Source: Pseudonocardiaceae bacterium (GTDB taxonomy: Bacteria; Actinomycetota; Actinomycetes; Mycobacteriales; Pseudonocardiaceae). From it: a stretch of DNA of 34,172 nt. This document shows, one piece after another, positions 24,385 to 31,177 of the stretch. The position numbers were made by a program, and so were the translations under genes. Location: assembly GCA_009379845.1 (NCBI GenBank), contig WHSZ01000064.1, forward strand, positions 1-34,172. The letters are read 5' to 3'. Below the pieces are notes generated by a model that did not search any database, was not told the DNA's origin, and saw only the letters and a program-made list of their open reading frames with translations. Each line of letters starts with the position of its first letter. Positions within the stretch are counted from its first letter, which is position 1.

Positions 24385-24771
24385 TTAGCAGTTGAGCAGT
24401 TCCGGGGTTTGGTTCAGAATCTGCGACTCCGGGGTGGTGAACGCGGCGTACGCTTCCTCGGCATCCCGCCGGAAAACGGCGGCACGGCAGCAGTTCTGGA
24501 ATGCCAAACGGACTCCAAAATGCTGTTCCAGCGCGCCCCTGATCGCGTCACTTGCCATCATGCGAAATAGCTGGCCCCACGCGGATTCATCTGGCGGGGT
24601 AATCCTGTTGTCGGCGAATTCGCCGCCATGGTCGCGCAAGTCGTCTGCCAGACGGCTTATCACCGACCACGCGTATGGCAGCGACGTACGAATGCAGTCA
24701 ATAAACGCGGCGTCGTCGACCTTGCCTTGCTCTGCCTGTTCCATCAGTTCGGGAGAAACGGTCAGGGACAC
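24385..24771 (-). CDS. SCO5389 family protein
   Basis: A 128-residue soluble protein that I recognise as the Streptomyces SCO5389-like family, a conserved actinobacterial group without known function. Matching blocks are SLTVSPELMEQAEQGKVDDA, FIDCIRTSLPYAWSVISRL, EFADNRITPP, MASDAIRGALEQHFGV and the family ending QILNQTPELLNC. The GTG at 24771 is chosen because GGAGGTG lies 6-7 nt upstream and the length then equals relatives; the longer open frame to 24846 is not needed. It has four cysteines, three of them in CxxC-less positions, and no signal peptide. It is followed by the 18-bp palindrome. Nothing nearby suggests a function. Confidence 0.82.
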   Translation of the reverse strand: MSLTVSPELMEQAEQGKVDDAAFIDCIRTSLPYAWSVISRLADDLRDHGGEFADNRITPPDESAWGQLFRMMASDAIRGALEQHFGVRLAFQNCCRAAVFRRDAEEAYAAFTTPESQILNQTPELLNC

Positions 24772-24865
24772 TAGCTTCACCTCCATTGACACGGACGCTT
24801 TCGACGCTACGGCACGCGCCGAGATTGGTCGAGAGCGCTCTGTCACAATCGGCCTTCCGGGTAAT

Positions 24866-24898
24866 ATTTCCGCCTTCTTGATAAACGTATGCGGAAAT
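24866..24898. other. Inverted repeat after the MBOAT gene
   Basis: ATTTCCGC (24866-24873) is inverted at 24891-24898 around a 17-nt AT-rich spacer. It lies in the 163-nt gap between the MBOAT gene and the SCO5389-family gene. It could be the terminator of the former or an operator of the latter. Confidence 0.35.
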
Positions 24899-24934
24899 CT
24901 CTATTTGGAATTGCGGGGGCGCGGGAAACGCCGA

Positions 24935-26368
24935 TCAGAACTGGTAGTACAGGAACGGGCTGAACGTGCCGGTGGCCACCAGGATCGCCGCGTACAGCAG
25001 GCCGACGGTCATCACACCGACGCGGAGCACGTTGGCGCTGCGCGCCCGGGACGACTCCAGCATCGGCCCGGCGACCGGATGCGCCGGCAGCAGCACGATC
25101 GCCATCGCGGCGAGTAAGATCCACGCCCGCTGGTTCGTCAACGCCGCCTCGACCGCGTCGGTCAACCCGTCGAATTCGGGCAGGAACATATGCCCGAGCA
25201 TGGTGAGTGCCGAGCCCATGTCCGCGGAATTGAAGAATACCCAGCCGATCACCACGAGCAGCATGGTCAGTACCCGCCGGCGAATTCGCGCGCCCCGGCC
25301 CTCCGGCGTTCGGTCCCAGCCGAAGCCGCGCTCGATGATCAGCAATGCGCCGTGGTACGCGCCCCACACCAGAAATGTCCACGCCGCGCCGTGCCAGAAC
25401 CCGGTCAGCACGAACACGACGCACAGGTTCCGATACGTCTTGCCAGCGCCCTCCCGATTCCCGCCGAGCGGAATGTACACATAGTCCCGGAACCAGCGGG
25501 AAAGCGACATATGCCAGCGTCGCCAGAATTCGGTCACGGTGATCGACGAGTACGGTCGCGCGAAATTCTCCGGCAACCGGAAGCCGAGCATGCGGCCGAG
25601 CCCGATCGCCATATCCGAGTAGCCGGAGAAATCGAAGTACAGCTGCAAGGTGAATCCGATCGCGCCGAGCCAGGCGATCGCGAACGTCATGTCCCCGGCC
25701 GGGGTATCGAAGCACGCGTCCACCAGCGGTGCCAGCGAATCCGCGACGATCACCTTCTTGCACAAGCCGAGCGCGAACCGCGGAAAGCCGGCGGCCACGT
25801 CGTCCAGCCGGTGGCTGCGCCGCTGCGGCAACTGATCGGCGATCTCCCGGTAGCGCACGATCGGCCCGGCGACCAGCTGCGGGAACATCGAGATGTAGGT
25901 GGCGAACGAGACCGGGTTGCGCAGCGCCTTCCGCTCACCGCGGTAGATGTCCACCACGTAGGAAATGTGGTGGAACGTGTAGAACGAGATTCCGATCGGC
26001 AGCGCCAGGTGCACGACGGGGAAGTCCCCACCGAGTAGCTGGGCGAACCCGGCGAGCTGCTCGGTTGCGAACCCCGCGTACTTCCAGATCACCAGCACCG
26101 TGACGTCGAAGACGATCACGCAGATCAGCACGACGCGGCGGCGGGCGCCACGTAAGTCCCATTCGTCGGGTTCCAGCGCGGGGCCGGCGAGGAAGTTGAC
26201 CACCATGCAGGACAGCAGCAGCAGCGTGGTCGGCCCGGCGCCGGTGGCGTAGAAGATCAAACTGCCGGTGGCGATGATGCCGTTTCGCCAGCTGCGAGGT
26301 GCGATGAGGACGGCGACGAGCGTGGCCGGCACGAAGTACCACAGGAAAAGCGGGCTAGCGAACGACAT
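24935..26368 (-). CDS. MBOAT family O-acyltransferase (AlgI-like)
   Basis: A 477-residue polytopic membrane protein with about ten helices, of the membrane-bound O-acyltransferase family, AlgI/DltB branch. Signature regions: LPIGISFYTFHHISYVVDIY (about residues 123-142), YFDFSGYSDMAIGLGRMLGF (about 244-263), EFWRRWHMSLSRWFRDYVYI (about 280-299) with His286, and GFWHGAAWTF with the essential His326. It brings acyl groups, usually acetyl, across the membrane for transfer to an exopolysaccharide or other surface polymer. AlgI-type proteins normally sit next to an AlgJ/AlgX partner; here the nearest candidate is at 16573-17871. The ATG at 26368 has GTAGAGG upstream. The acyl acceptor is unknown. 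Confidence 0.94.
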   Translation of the reverse strand: MSFASPLFLWYFVPATLVAVLIAPRSWRNGIIATGSLIFYATGAGPTTLLLLSCMVVNFLAGPALEPDEWDLRGARRRVVLICVIVFDVTVLVIWKYAGFATEQLAGFAQLLGGDFPVVHLALPIGISFYTFHHISYVVDIYRGERKALRNPVSFATYISMFPQLVAGPIVRYREIADQLPQRRSHRLDDVAAGFPRFALGLCKKVIVADSLAPLVDACFDTPAGDMTFAIAWLGAIGFTLQLYFDFSGYSDMAIGLGRMLGFRLPENFARPYSSITVTEFWRRWHMSLSRWFRDYVYIPLGGNREGAGKTYRNLCVVFVLTGFWHGAAWTFLVWGAYHGALLIIERGFGWDRTPEGRGARIRRRVLTMLLVVIGWVFFNSADMGSALTMLGHMFLPEFDGLTDAVEAALTNQRAWILLAAMAIVLLPAHPVAGPMLESSRARSANVLRVGVMTVGLLYAAILVATGTFSPFLYYQF

Positions 26369-26381
26369 CCTCTACGCCTCG

Positions 26382-26405
26382 GGTCAGCGGTTGCGCCGCT
26401 TGACC
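26382..26405. terminator. Hairpin between rlmB and the MBOAT gene
   Basis: GGTCAGCGG (26382-26390) pairs with CCGCTTGACC (26396-26405) around a 5-nt loop with one bulged T. It lies downstream of rlmB and 14 nt upstream of the MBOAT ATG. It may end the cysS-rlmB transcript or control the MBOAT gene. Confidence 0.35.
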
Positions 26406-26508
26406 TTATCCGAGCCGCCACCCGCCAGGGCCCGTTCCGCGTTATGTCCTCGGATCGCTAATGTAACGCCGTCATATAAGCGGTCTGGGTACATAACCGC
26501 GGCCGGGG

Positions 26509-27465
26509 TCAGGTGCGGCCGGCGGCGCGGCGCCGGCGGGCGATCTCGGCGAGCAGCACGCTCGCCGCAACGGAGGCGTTCAACGAGTCAACGCCGGTCG
26601 CCATCGGGATGGACACCGTCACGTCGCACGTCTCCCGCACCAGCCGGGACAGCCCGCGCCCCTCGGAGCCGACCACCAGCACCATCGGCGAGGTGGCCAC
26701 CGACAGATCATCGACGCTCGTCGAACCGTCCGCGTCCAGCCCGACGATCATCATCCCGTCCTTGGCGAGCGCGCGGAGCGTCCGCGTCAGGTTGGTCGCC
26801 ACGGCGACCGGCAACCGCGCCGCGGTTCCCGCGCTCGTTCGCCACGCCACGGCGGTCATCCCGGCGCTGCGCCGCTGCGGCAGCAGAACCCCGTGCGCGC
26901 CGAAAGCAGCCGAGGACCGGATCACCGCGCCAAGGTTGCGCGGATCCGTCACGCCATCCAACGCCACCAGCAACGGGGCGTCGCCGGATTCCTCGGCCGC
27001 CTGCGCCACGTCTTCCGGATCGGCGTACGAGTACGGCGGTACCTGCAGGCCCAGCCCCTGGTGCACGGCGCCACCGGTCAGCCGGTCCAGCTCGTGGCGC
27101 GGCACCTCGAGCACAGAGATCCCGCGATCGGCCGCGGTGTGCACCGCTTCGCTCACCCGGTCGTCGTTATCCACGCCGAGCGCCACGTACAGCGCGGTCG
27201 CCGGCACTTCCGCCCGCAGGCACTCCACCACGGGGTTACGGCCGGCCACCAGTTCCGGGCCCTCCCGCCGGTTGGCCCTTGCCTGCTCCGCTTTCGCCGC
27301 CGCGGCCGCCTTGCGCTGTGCCGGATGTCCCGGGCGCCGCTCCGCCCTCGGTGTCGGACCCTTGCCCTGCAGCCCCTTGGATTTCTGTCCCCCGGAGCCG
27401 GCGACAGGGCCCTTCTTCGTGCCGGGCTTGCGGATCGCACCCCGGCGCCTCGAATTACCGGGCAT
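26509..27465 (-). CDS. rlmB: 23S rRNA (guanosine-2'-O)-methyltransferase RlmB
   Basis: A SpoU/TrmH-family 2'-O-methyltransferase of 318 residues, expected to methylate G2251 of 23S rRNA in the peptidyl-transferase region. The N-terminal 65 residues are a basic, Gly/Lys/Arg-rich extension typical of actinobacteria. Next comes the substrate-binding domain (GPELVAGRNPVVECLRA), then the knotted SPOUT domain with motif 1 LDGVTDPRNLGAVIRSSAAFG, motif 2 VLVVGSEGRGLSRL and motif 3 IPMATGVDSLNASVAASVLL. The ATG at 27465 shares one base with the cysS stop (TGATG), so translation is coupled. This cysS-rlmB pair is common in actinobacteria. Confidence 0.94.
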   Translation of the reverse strand: MPGNSRRRGAIRKPGTKKGPVAGSGGQKSKGLQGKGPTPRAERRPGHPAQRKAAAAAKAEQARANRREGPELVAGRNPVVECLRAEVPATALYVALGVDNDDRVSEAVHTAADRGISVLEVPRHELDRLTGGAVHQGLGLQVPPYSYADPEDVAQAAEESGDAPLLVALDGVTDPRNLGAVIRSSAAFGAHGVLLPQRRSAGMTAVAWRTSAGTAARLPVAVATNLTRTLRALAKDGMMIVGLDADGSTSVDDLSVATSPMVLVVGSEGRGLSRLVRETCDVTVSIPMATGVDSLNASVAASVLLAEIARRRRAAGRT

Positions 27466-28856
27466 CAAGTATCCTTAACTGTCCATAGTGGACCATCGGG
27501 GGTGTCCTCCACCGCGATTCCCGCCTTCAGCAAGCGATCGCGGATCGCGTCCGCGGTGCCGAAGTCCTTTTCCGAGCGGGCGCGGCTACGTGCCTCGAGC
27601 ATGCCGTCCACAAGGGAAACCAGCGCCTGGCGAATCGGTGTGTCCGCAGTGGACTCCGCGGCCCACTTGGCGGAAAGCGGATCAAGCCCGAGGACGTCGG
27701 TCATCGCGCGGACCGACGCGGCCTGCTCGCGAGCTTCCGTCTCGGAACCGCCTTCCAGCGCGGCGTTTCCCTTCGTCACCGCGTTGTGCACCTCGGCAAG
27801 CGCGGTGGGCGTGGAAAGGTCGTCGTCGAGCGCGGCGCCGAACTCCGCGCTCGGCCGGCCAGCGGGCACGGTGCCGGTGCGTTGCACCACCCGGCGCAGG
27901 AACGACTCGATCCGCCGGTACGCGACCGCCGCATCCTCCAACGCCTCCTCGGTGTACTCGATCCTGGACCGGTAGTGCGGCGTGACCAGGTAGTACCGCA
28001 GCTCCACGGCGCGTACCCGCTGCAGCATCGCCGGGATGGCCACCACGTTGCCGAGCGATTTGGACATCTTCTCGCCGCCCATGGTGACCCACGACGTGTG
28101 CATCCAGTACCTGGCGAACGCATCGCCCGCTGCCCGGGACTGCGCCAGTTCGTTCTCGTGGTGCGGGAAGATCAGGTCGGAGCCGCCGCCGTGGATGTCG
28201 AACTCCGCGCCGAGGTACGTGGTTGCCATCGCCGAGCACTCCAGATGCCAGCCGGGCCGCCCGCGCCCCCAAGGCGTCGGCCAGGACGGTTCGCCCGGCT
28301 TGGCGGCCTTCCAGAGCGTGAAGTCGCGGTGATCGCGCTTGCCCGTCGCCGCGGACTCACCCTGCTGCATCTGGTCCGGGTGCTGGCCGGAAAGCGCGCC
28401 GTAGTCCGGGAAGGTGTCCACCGCGAAGTACACGTCACCGTCGGCAGCGTAGGCGTGACCCGCGTCGATCAGTCGCTGGATCAGCTCGACCATCTCGGTG
28501 ACGTGCCCCGCCGCGCGCGGGGTCGCGGAGGCCGGCAGGCAGCCGAGCCCGTCGAAAGCGTCCTCGAACGCGCGCTCATGGGTGGCGGCCCACTCCCACC
28601 ACGGCCGCCCGGCGTCCGCGGCCTTGGCCAGCACCTTGTCCTCGATGTCCGTGACGTTGCGCACCAGTAGCACGTCTTGTCCATTGTGGACGAGCCAGCG
28701 GCGCAGCACGTCGTAGTTGAGCATCCCGCGCACATGTCCGATATGTGGCACGCCCTGCACGGTGGGTCCACAGACATAGATCGACGCCGTGCCGGTGCGC
28801 ACGGGATGGAACTCCCGTGTTGTCCTCGTCGCGGTGTCATACAGCTGCAGGCCCAC
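27465..28856 (-). CDS. cysS: Cysteinyl-tRNA synthetase
   Basis: A 463-residue class I aminoacyl-tRNA synthetase that charges tRNA-Cys. It has the HIGH motif as PHIGH (residues 37-41), the KMSKS motif (263-267), and the zinc ligands that select cysteine: Cys29 in YVCGPTV, Cys207 in HLECSAM, and the HHENE segment (232-236). The C-terminal anticodon-binding region is present. GTG at 28856 matches the family start (MGLQLYDTATRTTREF). It lies 24 nt after the HAD gene on the same strand and is coupled to rlmB. It is CysS rather than the mycothiol ligase MshC because of the full-length C-terminus and the rlmB linkage. Confidence 0.96.
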   Translation of the reverse strand: MGLQLYDTATRTTREFHPVRTGTASIYVCGPTVQGVPHIGHVRGMLNYDVLRRWLVHNGQDVLLVRNVTDIEDKVLAKAADAGRPWWEWAATHERAFEDAFDGLGCLPASATPRAAGHVTEMVELIQRLIDAGHAYAADGDVYFAVDTFPDYGALSGQHPDQMQQGESAATGKRDHRDFTLWKAAKPGEPSWPTPWGRGRPGWHLECSAMATTYLGAEFDIHGGGSDLIFPHHENELAQSRAAGDAFARYWMHTSWVTMGGEKMSKSLGNVVAIPAMLQRVRAVELRYYLVTPHYRSRIEYTEEALEDAAVAYRRIESFLRRVVQRTGTVPAGRPSAEFGAALDDDLSTPTALAEVHNAVTKGNAALEGGSETEAREQAASVRAMTDVLGLDPLSAKWAAESTADTPIRQALVSLVDGMLEARSRARSEKDFGTADAIRDRLLKAGIAVEDTPDGPLWTVKDT

Positions 28857-28880
28857 GCCGCGATGGTACGGGCCGCGCGT

Positions 28881-29564
28881 TCACCGCAGGTCGTGGGCCT
28901 CCAGGACGTCGAGCAGCGCCCGCGGTCGCCGCGTGGTCGGTAGTGGTTCGACCACGGCAAGCGGGGTGCCGAGCGCGGTCGCGCCGCCATCGGCCACCTC
29001 GCTGTCCCCGACCATCAGGCACGCGTCCGGCGGCACGCCGATGGCCTGGCAGGCGTGCCGGAAGATGCTGGCTTCCGGCTTCATCGCGCCGAACTCGTAG
29101 GACAGCACGAACGCGTCGACGTCCTCTCGCAGGTCGTAGCGGGTGAAGGCATCCCTGATGTCCCACGCGATGTTGCTGACCACGCCGACCGCGATGCCGG
29201 TCTTCCGCAGGTGCCGCAGGGTGTCCGCGGTGTCCGGGTACGGAAACCAGTTGGCCGGCGAGGTCAGCTGCGCGTAGATCTCCTCCGCGGCGGCGTCGTG
29301 CTCGAGGAACGAGTTCAGCACGTGCCGGTAGATCTTGTGGTGCAGGGCAGGGTCGAGGTCCCTGCGGTGCCACGCATCCCGCAGGTGGTCGGGCAGTCGC
29401 ACGGAATGCCCGGTCGGAGTGGTCAGCTGGTCGAGCAGGTTCGCCTTTACCGTCTCGTCCAGCTCCGCGCCGGCCTTGCGCAGTGCGGCGTCCAGCCAGA
29501 CCTCGTCGGCTTCCAGCCGGAACAGCGTTCCCGAGAAATCGAACAGCACCCCGCGGATCGGCAT
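28881..29564 (-). CDS. HAD-superfamily hydrolase with Ser in place of the second catalytic Asp
   Basis: A 227-residue haloacid dehalogenase-fold protein with a helical C1 cap (about residues 15-90). Motif I is FDFSGTLF: the nucleophile Asp9 is present but the general acid/base Asp, normally two residues later, is Ser11. Motif II is VVSNIAWD, motif III the Lys in GAMKPEASIF, motif IV MVGDSEVADGGATAL. Loss of the second Asp is usual in dehalogenases and unusual in phosphatases, so phosphatase activity is doubtful. The ATG at 29564 is used, since the longer frame overlaps the XRE gene. It follows the XRE gene by 14 nt and precedes cysS by 24 nt, so it may be part of a longer operon. The substrate is unknown. 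Confidence 0.88.
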   Translation of the reverse strand: MPIRGVLFDFSGTLFRLEADEVWLDAALRKAGAELDETVKANLLDQLTTPTGHSVRLPDHLRDAWHRRDLDPALHHKIYRHVLNSFLEHDAAAEEIYAQLTSPANWFPYPDTADTLRHLRKTGIAVGVVSNIAWDIRDAFTRYDLREDVDAFVLSYEFGAMKPEASIFRHACQAIGVPPDACLMVGDSEVADGGATALGTPLAVVEPLPTTRRPRALLDVLEAHDLR

Positions 29565-29578
29565 GATCGCGAGAGTAC

Positions 29579-29833
29579 TCACGGCTCGGACGACGGCTCG
29601 AGCTGGCGGCACAGCTCTGGGACCGGGAGCTGGATCGCCTCGGCGATCGCGACCACGGTGAAGAAGGCGGGCGTGGCGATCCGCCCGTGCTCGATCTTGC
29701 GCAGCGTTTCCATCGAGATCCCGGCTGCCGCCGCGACCTCGGCGGTTGGGCGCTCCGCCCGCGCGTCACGCAGCAGCCGGCCGAGCCGGGCGCCCCTGTC
29801 CAGCTCCCGCTGGCTCAATGGTGGCCGAACCAT
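29579..29833 (-). CDS. XRE-family helix-turn-helix regulator
   Basis: An 84-residue DNA-binding protein. The Cro/C1-type HTH is at about residues 15-70: LGRLLRDARAERPTAEVAAAAGISMETLRKIEHGR followed by TPAFFTVVAIAEAIQLPVPEL. It is all HTH, with no sensor domain. The ATG at 29833 is 8 nt from a -10-like TATTAT on the minus strand (29842-29847) and has no ribosome site, so the message may be nearly leaderless. It is divergent from the methionine aminopeptidase gene with only 52 nt between, sharing a palindrome that is probably its operator. It is followed by the HAD gene. Confidence 0.88.
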   Translation of the reverse strand: MVRPPLSQRELDRGARLGRLLRDARAERPTAEVAAAAGISMETLRKIEHGRIATPAFFTVVAIAEAIQLPVPELCRQLEPSSEP

Positions 29834-29846
29834 GCCCGTGATAATA

Positions 29847-29856
29847 ATACCGGTAT
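29847..29856. promoter_or_regulatory. Palindromic operator candidate between xre and map
   Basis: ATACCGGTAT is a perfect 10-bp palindrome, imperfectly extended on both sides in an AT-rich patch (29840-29865). It lies between the divergent XRE and aminopeptidase genes. A possible plus-strand -10, TATAGT (29854-29859), overlaps it, so binding there would affect both promoters. Confidence 0.5.
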
Positions 29857-29885
29857 AGTAATTGGTAAAGCCGAACGGAGGACGC

Positions 29886-30653
29886 GTGGTCGAGCTGAAG
29901 ACCGACACCGAGATCGCGGCGATGCGCGAGGCCGGCCGGGTGGTGGCCCGCGCACTGGACGCGGTGGCCCGGCATGCCGAACCGGGTGTCCCGCTTCGCG
30001 AGCTGGACGCCGTGGCGGCCGGCGTGATCGCCGATGCGGGCGCTCGACCGTCCTTTTTGAACTATCAGCCGCACTTCGCCTCGAGCCCGTTCCCCGGCGT
30101 CATCTGCACCTCCGTGAACGACGTCGTGGTGCACGGGATCCCGGACGACTACCGGTTGGCCGAGCACGACCTGCTGAGCGTCGATTGTGGAGCGGAGCTG
30201 GGTGGATTCCACGGCGACTCGGCGGTCACCATCCCGGTCGGCGGGCTGCGGGACGCCGACGCGAAGATGCTCGAGGATGCCAGAAGCGCGCTGCGGGCGG
30301 GAATCGAGGCCGCGACCGCAGGTGCCAGGATGGGCGATATGTCCGAGGCGATCGGCCGTATCGGCCGCCGCGGTGGGTACGGCATACCGGCGGATTTCGG
30401 CGGGCACGGTGTGGGGCGCCGGATGCACGAGGACCCGCCGGTGCCCAATGAAGGTAGGCCGGGCAAGGGATTCCCGCTCCGGCCAGGATTGGTAATCGCG
30501 CTGGAACCGATGTTCATGGCAGGCGGAAGGGACGGCTACCGGATCGCCGACGACGGCTGGTCGCTGTGCACGATCGACGGCAGCCGCGCTGTCCACGTGG
30601 AACACACCGTCGCGATCACCGAAGGCGGACCGGTGGTGCTGACCGCGGCATGA
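29886..30653 (+). CDS. map: Type I methionine aminopeptidase
   Basis: A 255-residue cytoplasmic metalloprotease that removes the initiator methionine. The five metal ligands are Asp100 (SVDCGAEL), Asp111 (FHGDSAVTI), His174 (GGHGVGRRMHEDP), Glu207 (ALEPMF) and Glu239 (VEHTVAITE). His83 in VVHGIP is the substrate-contacting histidine. The length fits type Ia enzymes without the N-terminal zinc-finger extension. GTG at 29886 is chosen over 29862 because GGAGG lies 5 nt upstream and the N-terminus VELKTDTEIAAMREAG then matches the family. Placed beside an XRE gene rather than with secY/adk/infA, it is probably an accessory Map copy. Confidence 0.93.
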   Translation: MVELKTDTEIAAMREAGRVVARALDAVARHAEPGVPLRELDAVAAGVIADAGARPSFLNYQPHFASSPFPGVICTSVNDVVVHGIPDDYRLAEHDLLSVDCGAELGGFHGDSAVTIPVGGLRDADAKMLEDARSALRAGIEAATAGARMGDMSEAIGRIGRRGGYGIPADFGGHGVGRRMHEDPPVPNEGRPGKGFPLRPGLVIALEPMFMAGGRDGYRIADDGWSLCTIDGSRAVHVEHTVAITEGGPVVLTAA

Positions 30654-30673
30654 TGCCGGGCGGGCGCCCCTAG

Positions 30674-30699
30674 ACCCCAATATGGATGCATATTGGGGT
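30674..30699. repeat. Dispersed CAATATG palindrome, bidirectional terminator candidate
   Basis: ACCCCAATATG (30674-30684) and its exact inverse (30689-30699) enclose the loop GATG, an 11-bp stem. It lies between the convergent 3' ends of map (stop at 30653) and ispF (stop at 30704), where a terminator is expected. The same core occurs at 24335-24374 and, decayed, at 2297-2314. Confidence 0.7.
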
Positions 30700-30703
30700 T
30701 GGA

Positions 30704-31177
30704 CTAGCTCGGCTCGGTCAGCAGTGCGGTGGCGATCGCCGCGAGGCCCTCGCCGCGCCCGGTGAGTCCCAAGCCGTCGCTGGTCGTGCCGGACACGCTG
30801 ACCGGCCCGCCTGCCGCATCGGAGAGCACGCGCTCCGCCTCCGCGCGGCGCTTCCCGATCTTCGGTGCGTTGCCGATCACTTGCACGGCAGCGTTTCCGA
30901 GCGTGTAGCCGGCTTCGCGCACTCGGCGCCGGACCTCGGCGAGCAGCGCGATACCCGTCGCGCCGGACCATCGCGGGTCGCCGTTGCCGAACACCGCACC
31001 GAGATCACCGAGGCCGGCCGCGGACAGCAGCGCGTCGCACAGCGCGTGCGCGGCGACGTCGCCGTCCGAATGTCCCGCGCAGCCGTCCACACCGTCCCAG
31101 TGCAACCCGGCGATCCAGCACGGCCGACCAGGCTCGATCGGATGCACATCGGTGCCGAGCCCGACCCGTGGCGTCAT
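30704..31177 (-). CDS. ispF: 2-C-methyl-D-erythritol 2,4-cyclodiphosphate synthase
   Basis: IspF closes the cyclic diphosphate in the MEP pathway for isoprenoids. The 157-residue protein has metal ligands Asp10 and His12 in GLGTDVHPIE and His44 in GHSDGDVAAHALCDALL. It also has FGNGDPRWSGATG, VQVIGNAPKIGKRR and the C-terminal signature SGTTSDGLGLTGRGEG. The ATG at 31177 overlaps the ispD stop by 4 nt (ATGA), showing coupling. A longer open frame runs upstream through ispD in another frame, but an IspDF fusion is not supported because ispD has its own frame and stop. Confidence 0.96.
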   Translation of the reverse strand: MTPRVGLGTDVHPIEPGRPCWIAGLHWDGVDGCAGHSDGDVAAHALCDALLSAAGLGDLGAVFGNGDPRWSGATGIALLAEVRRRVREAGYTLGNAAVQVIGNAPKIGKRRAEAERVLSDAAGGPVSVSGTTSDGLGLTGRGEGLAAIATALLTEPS

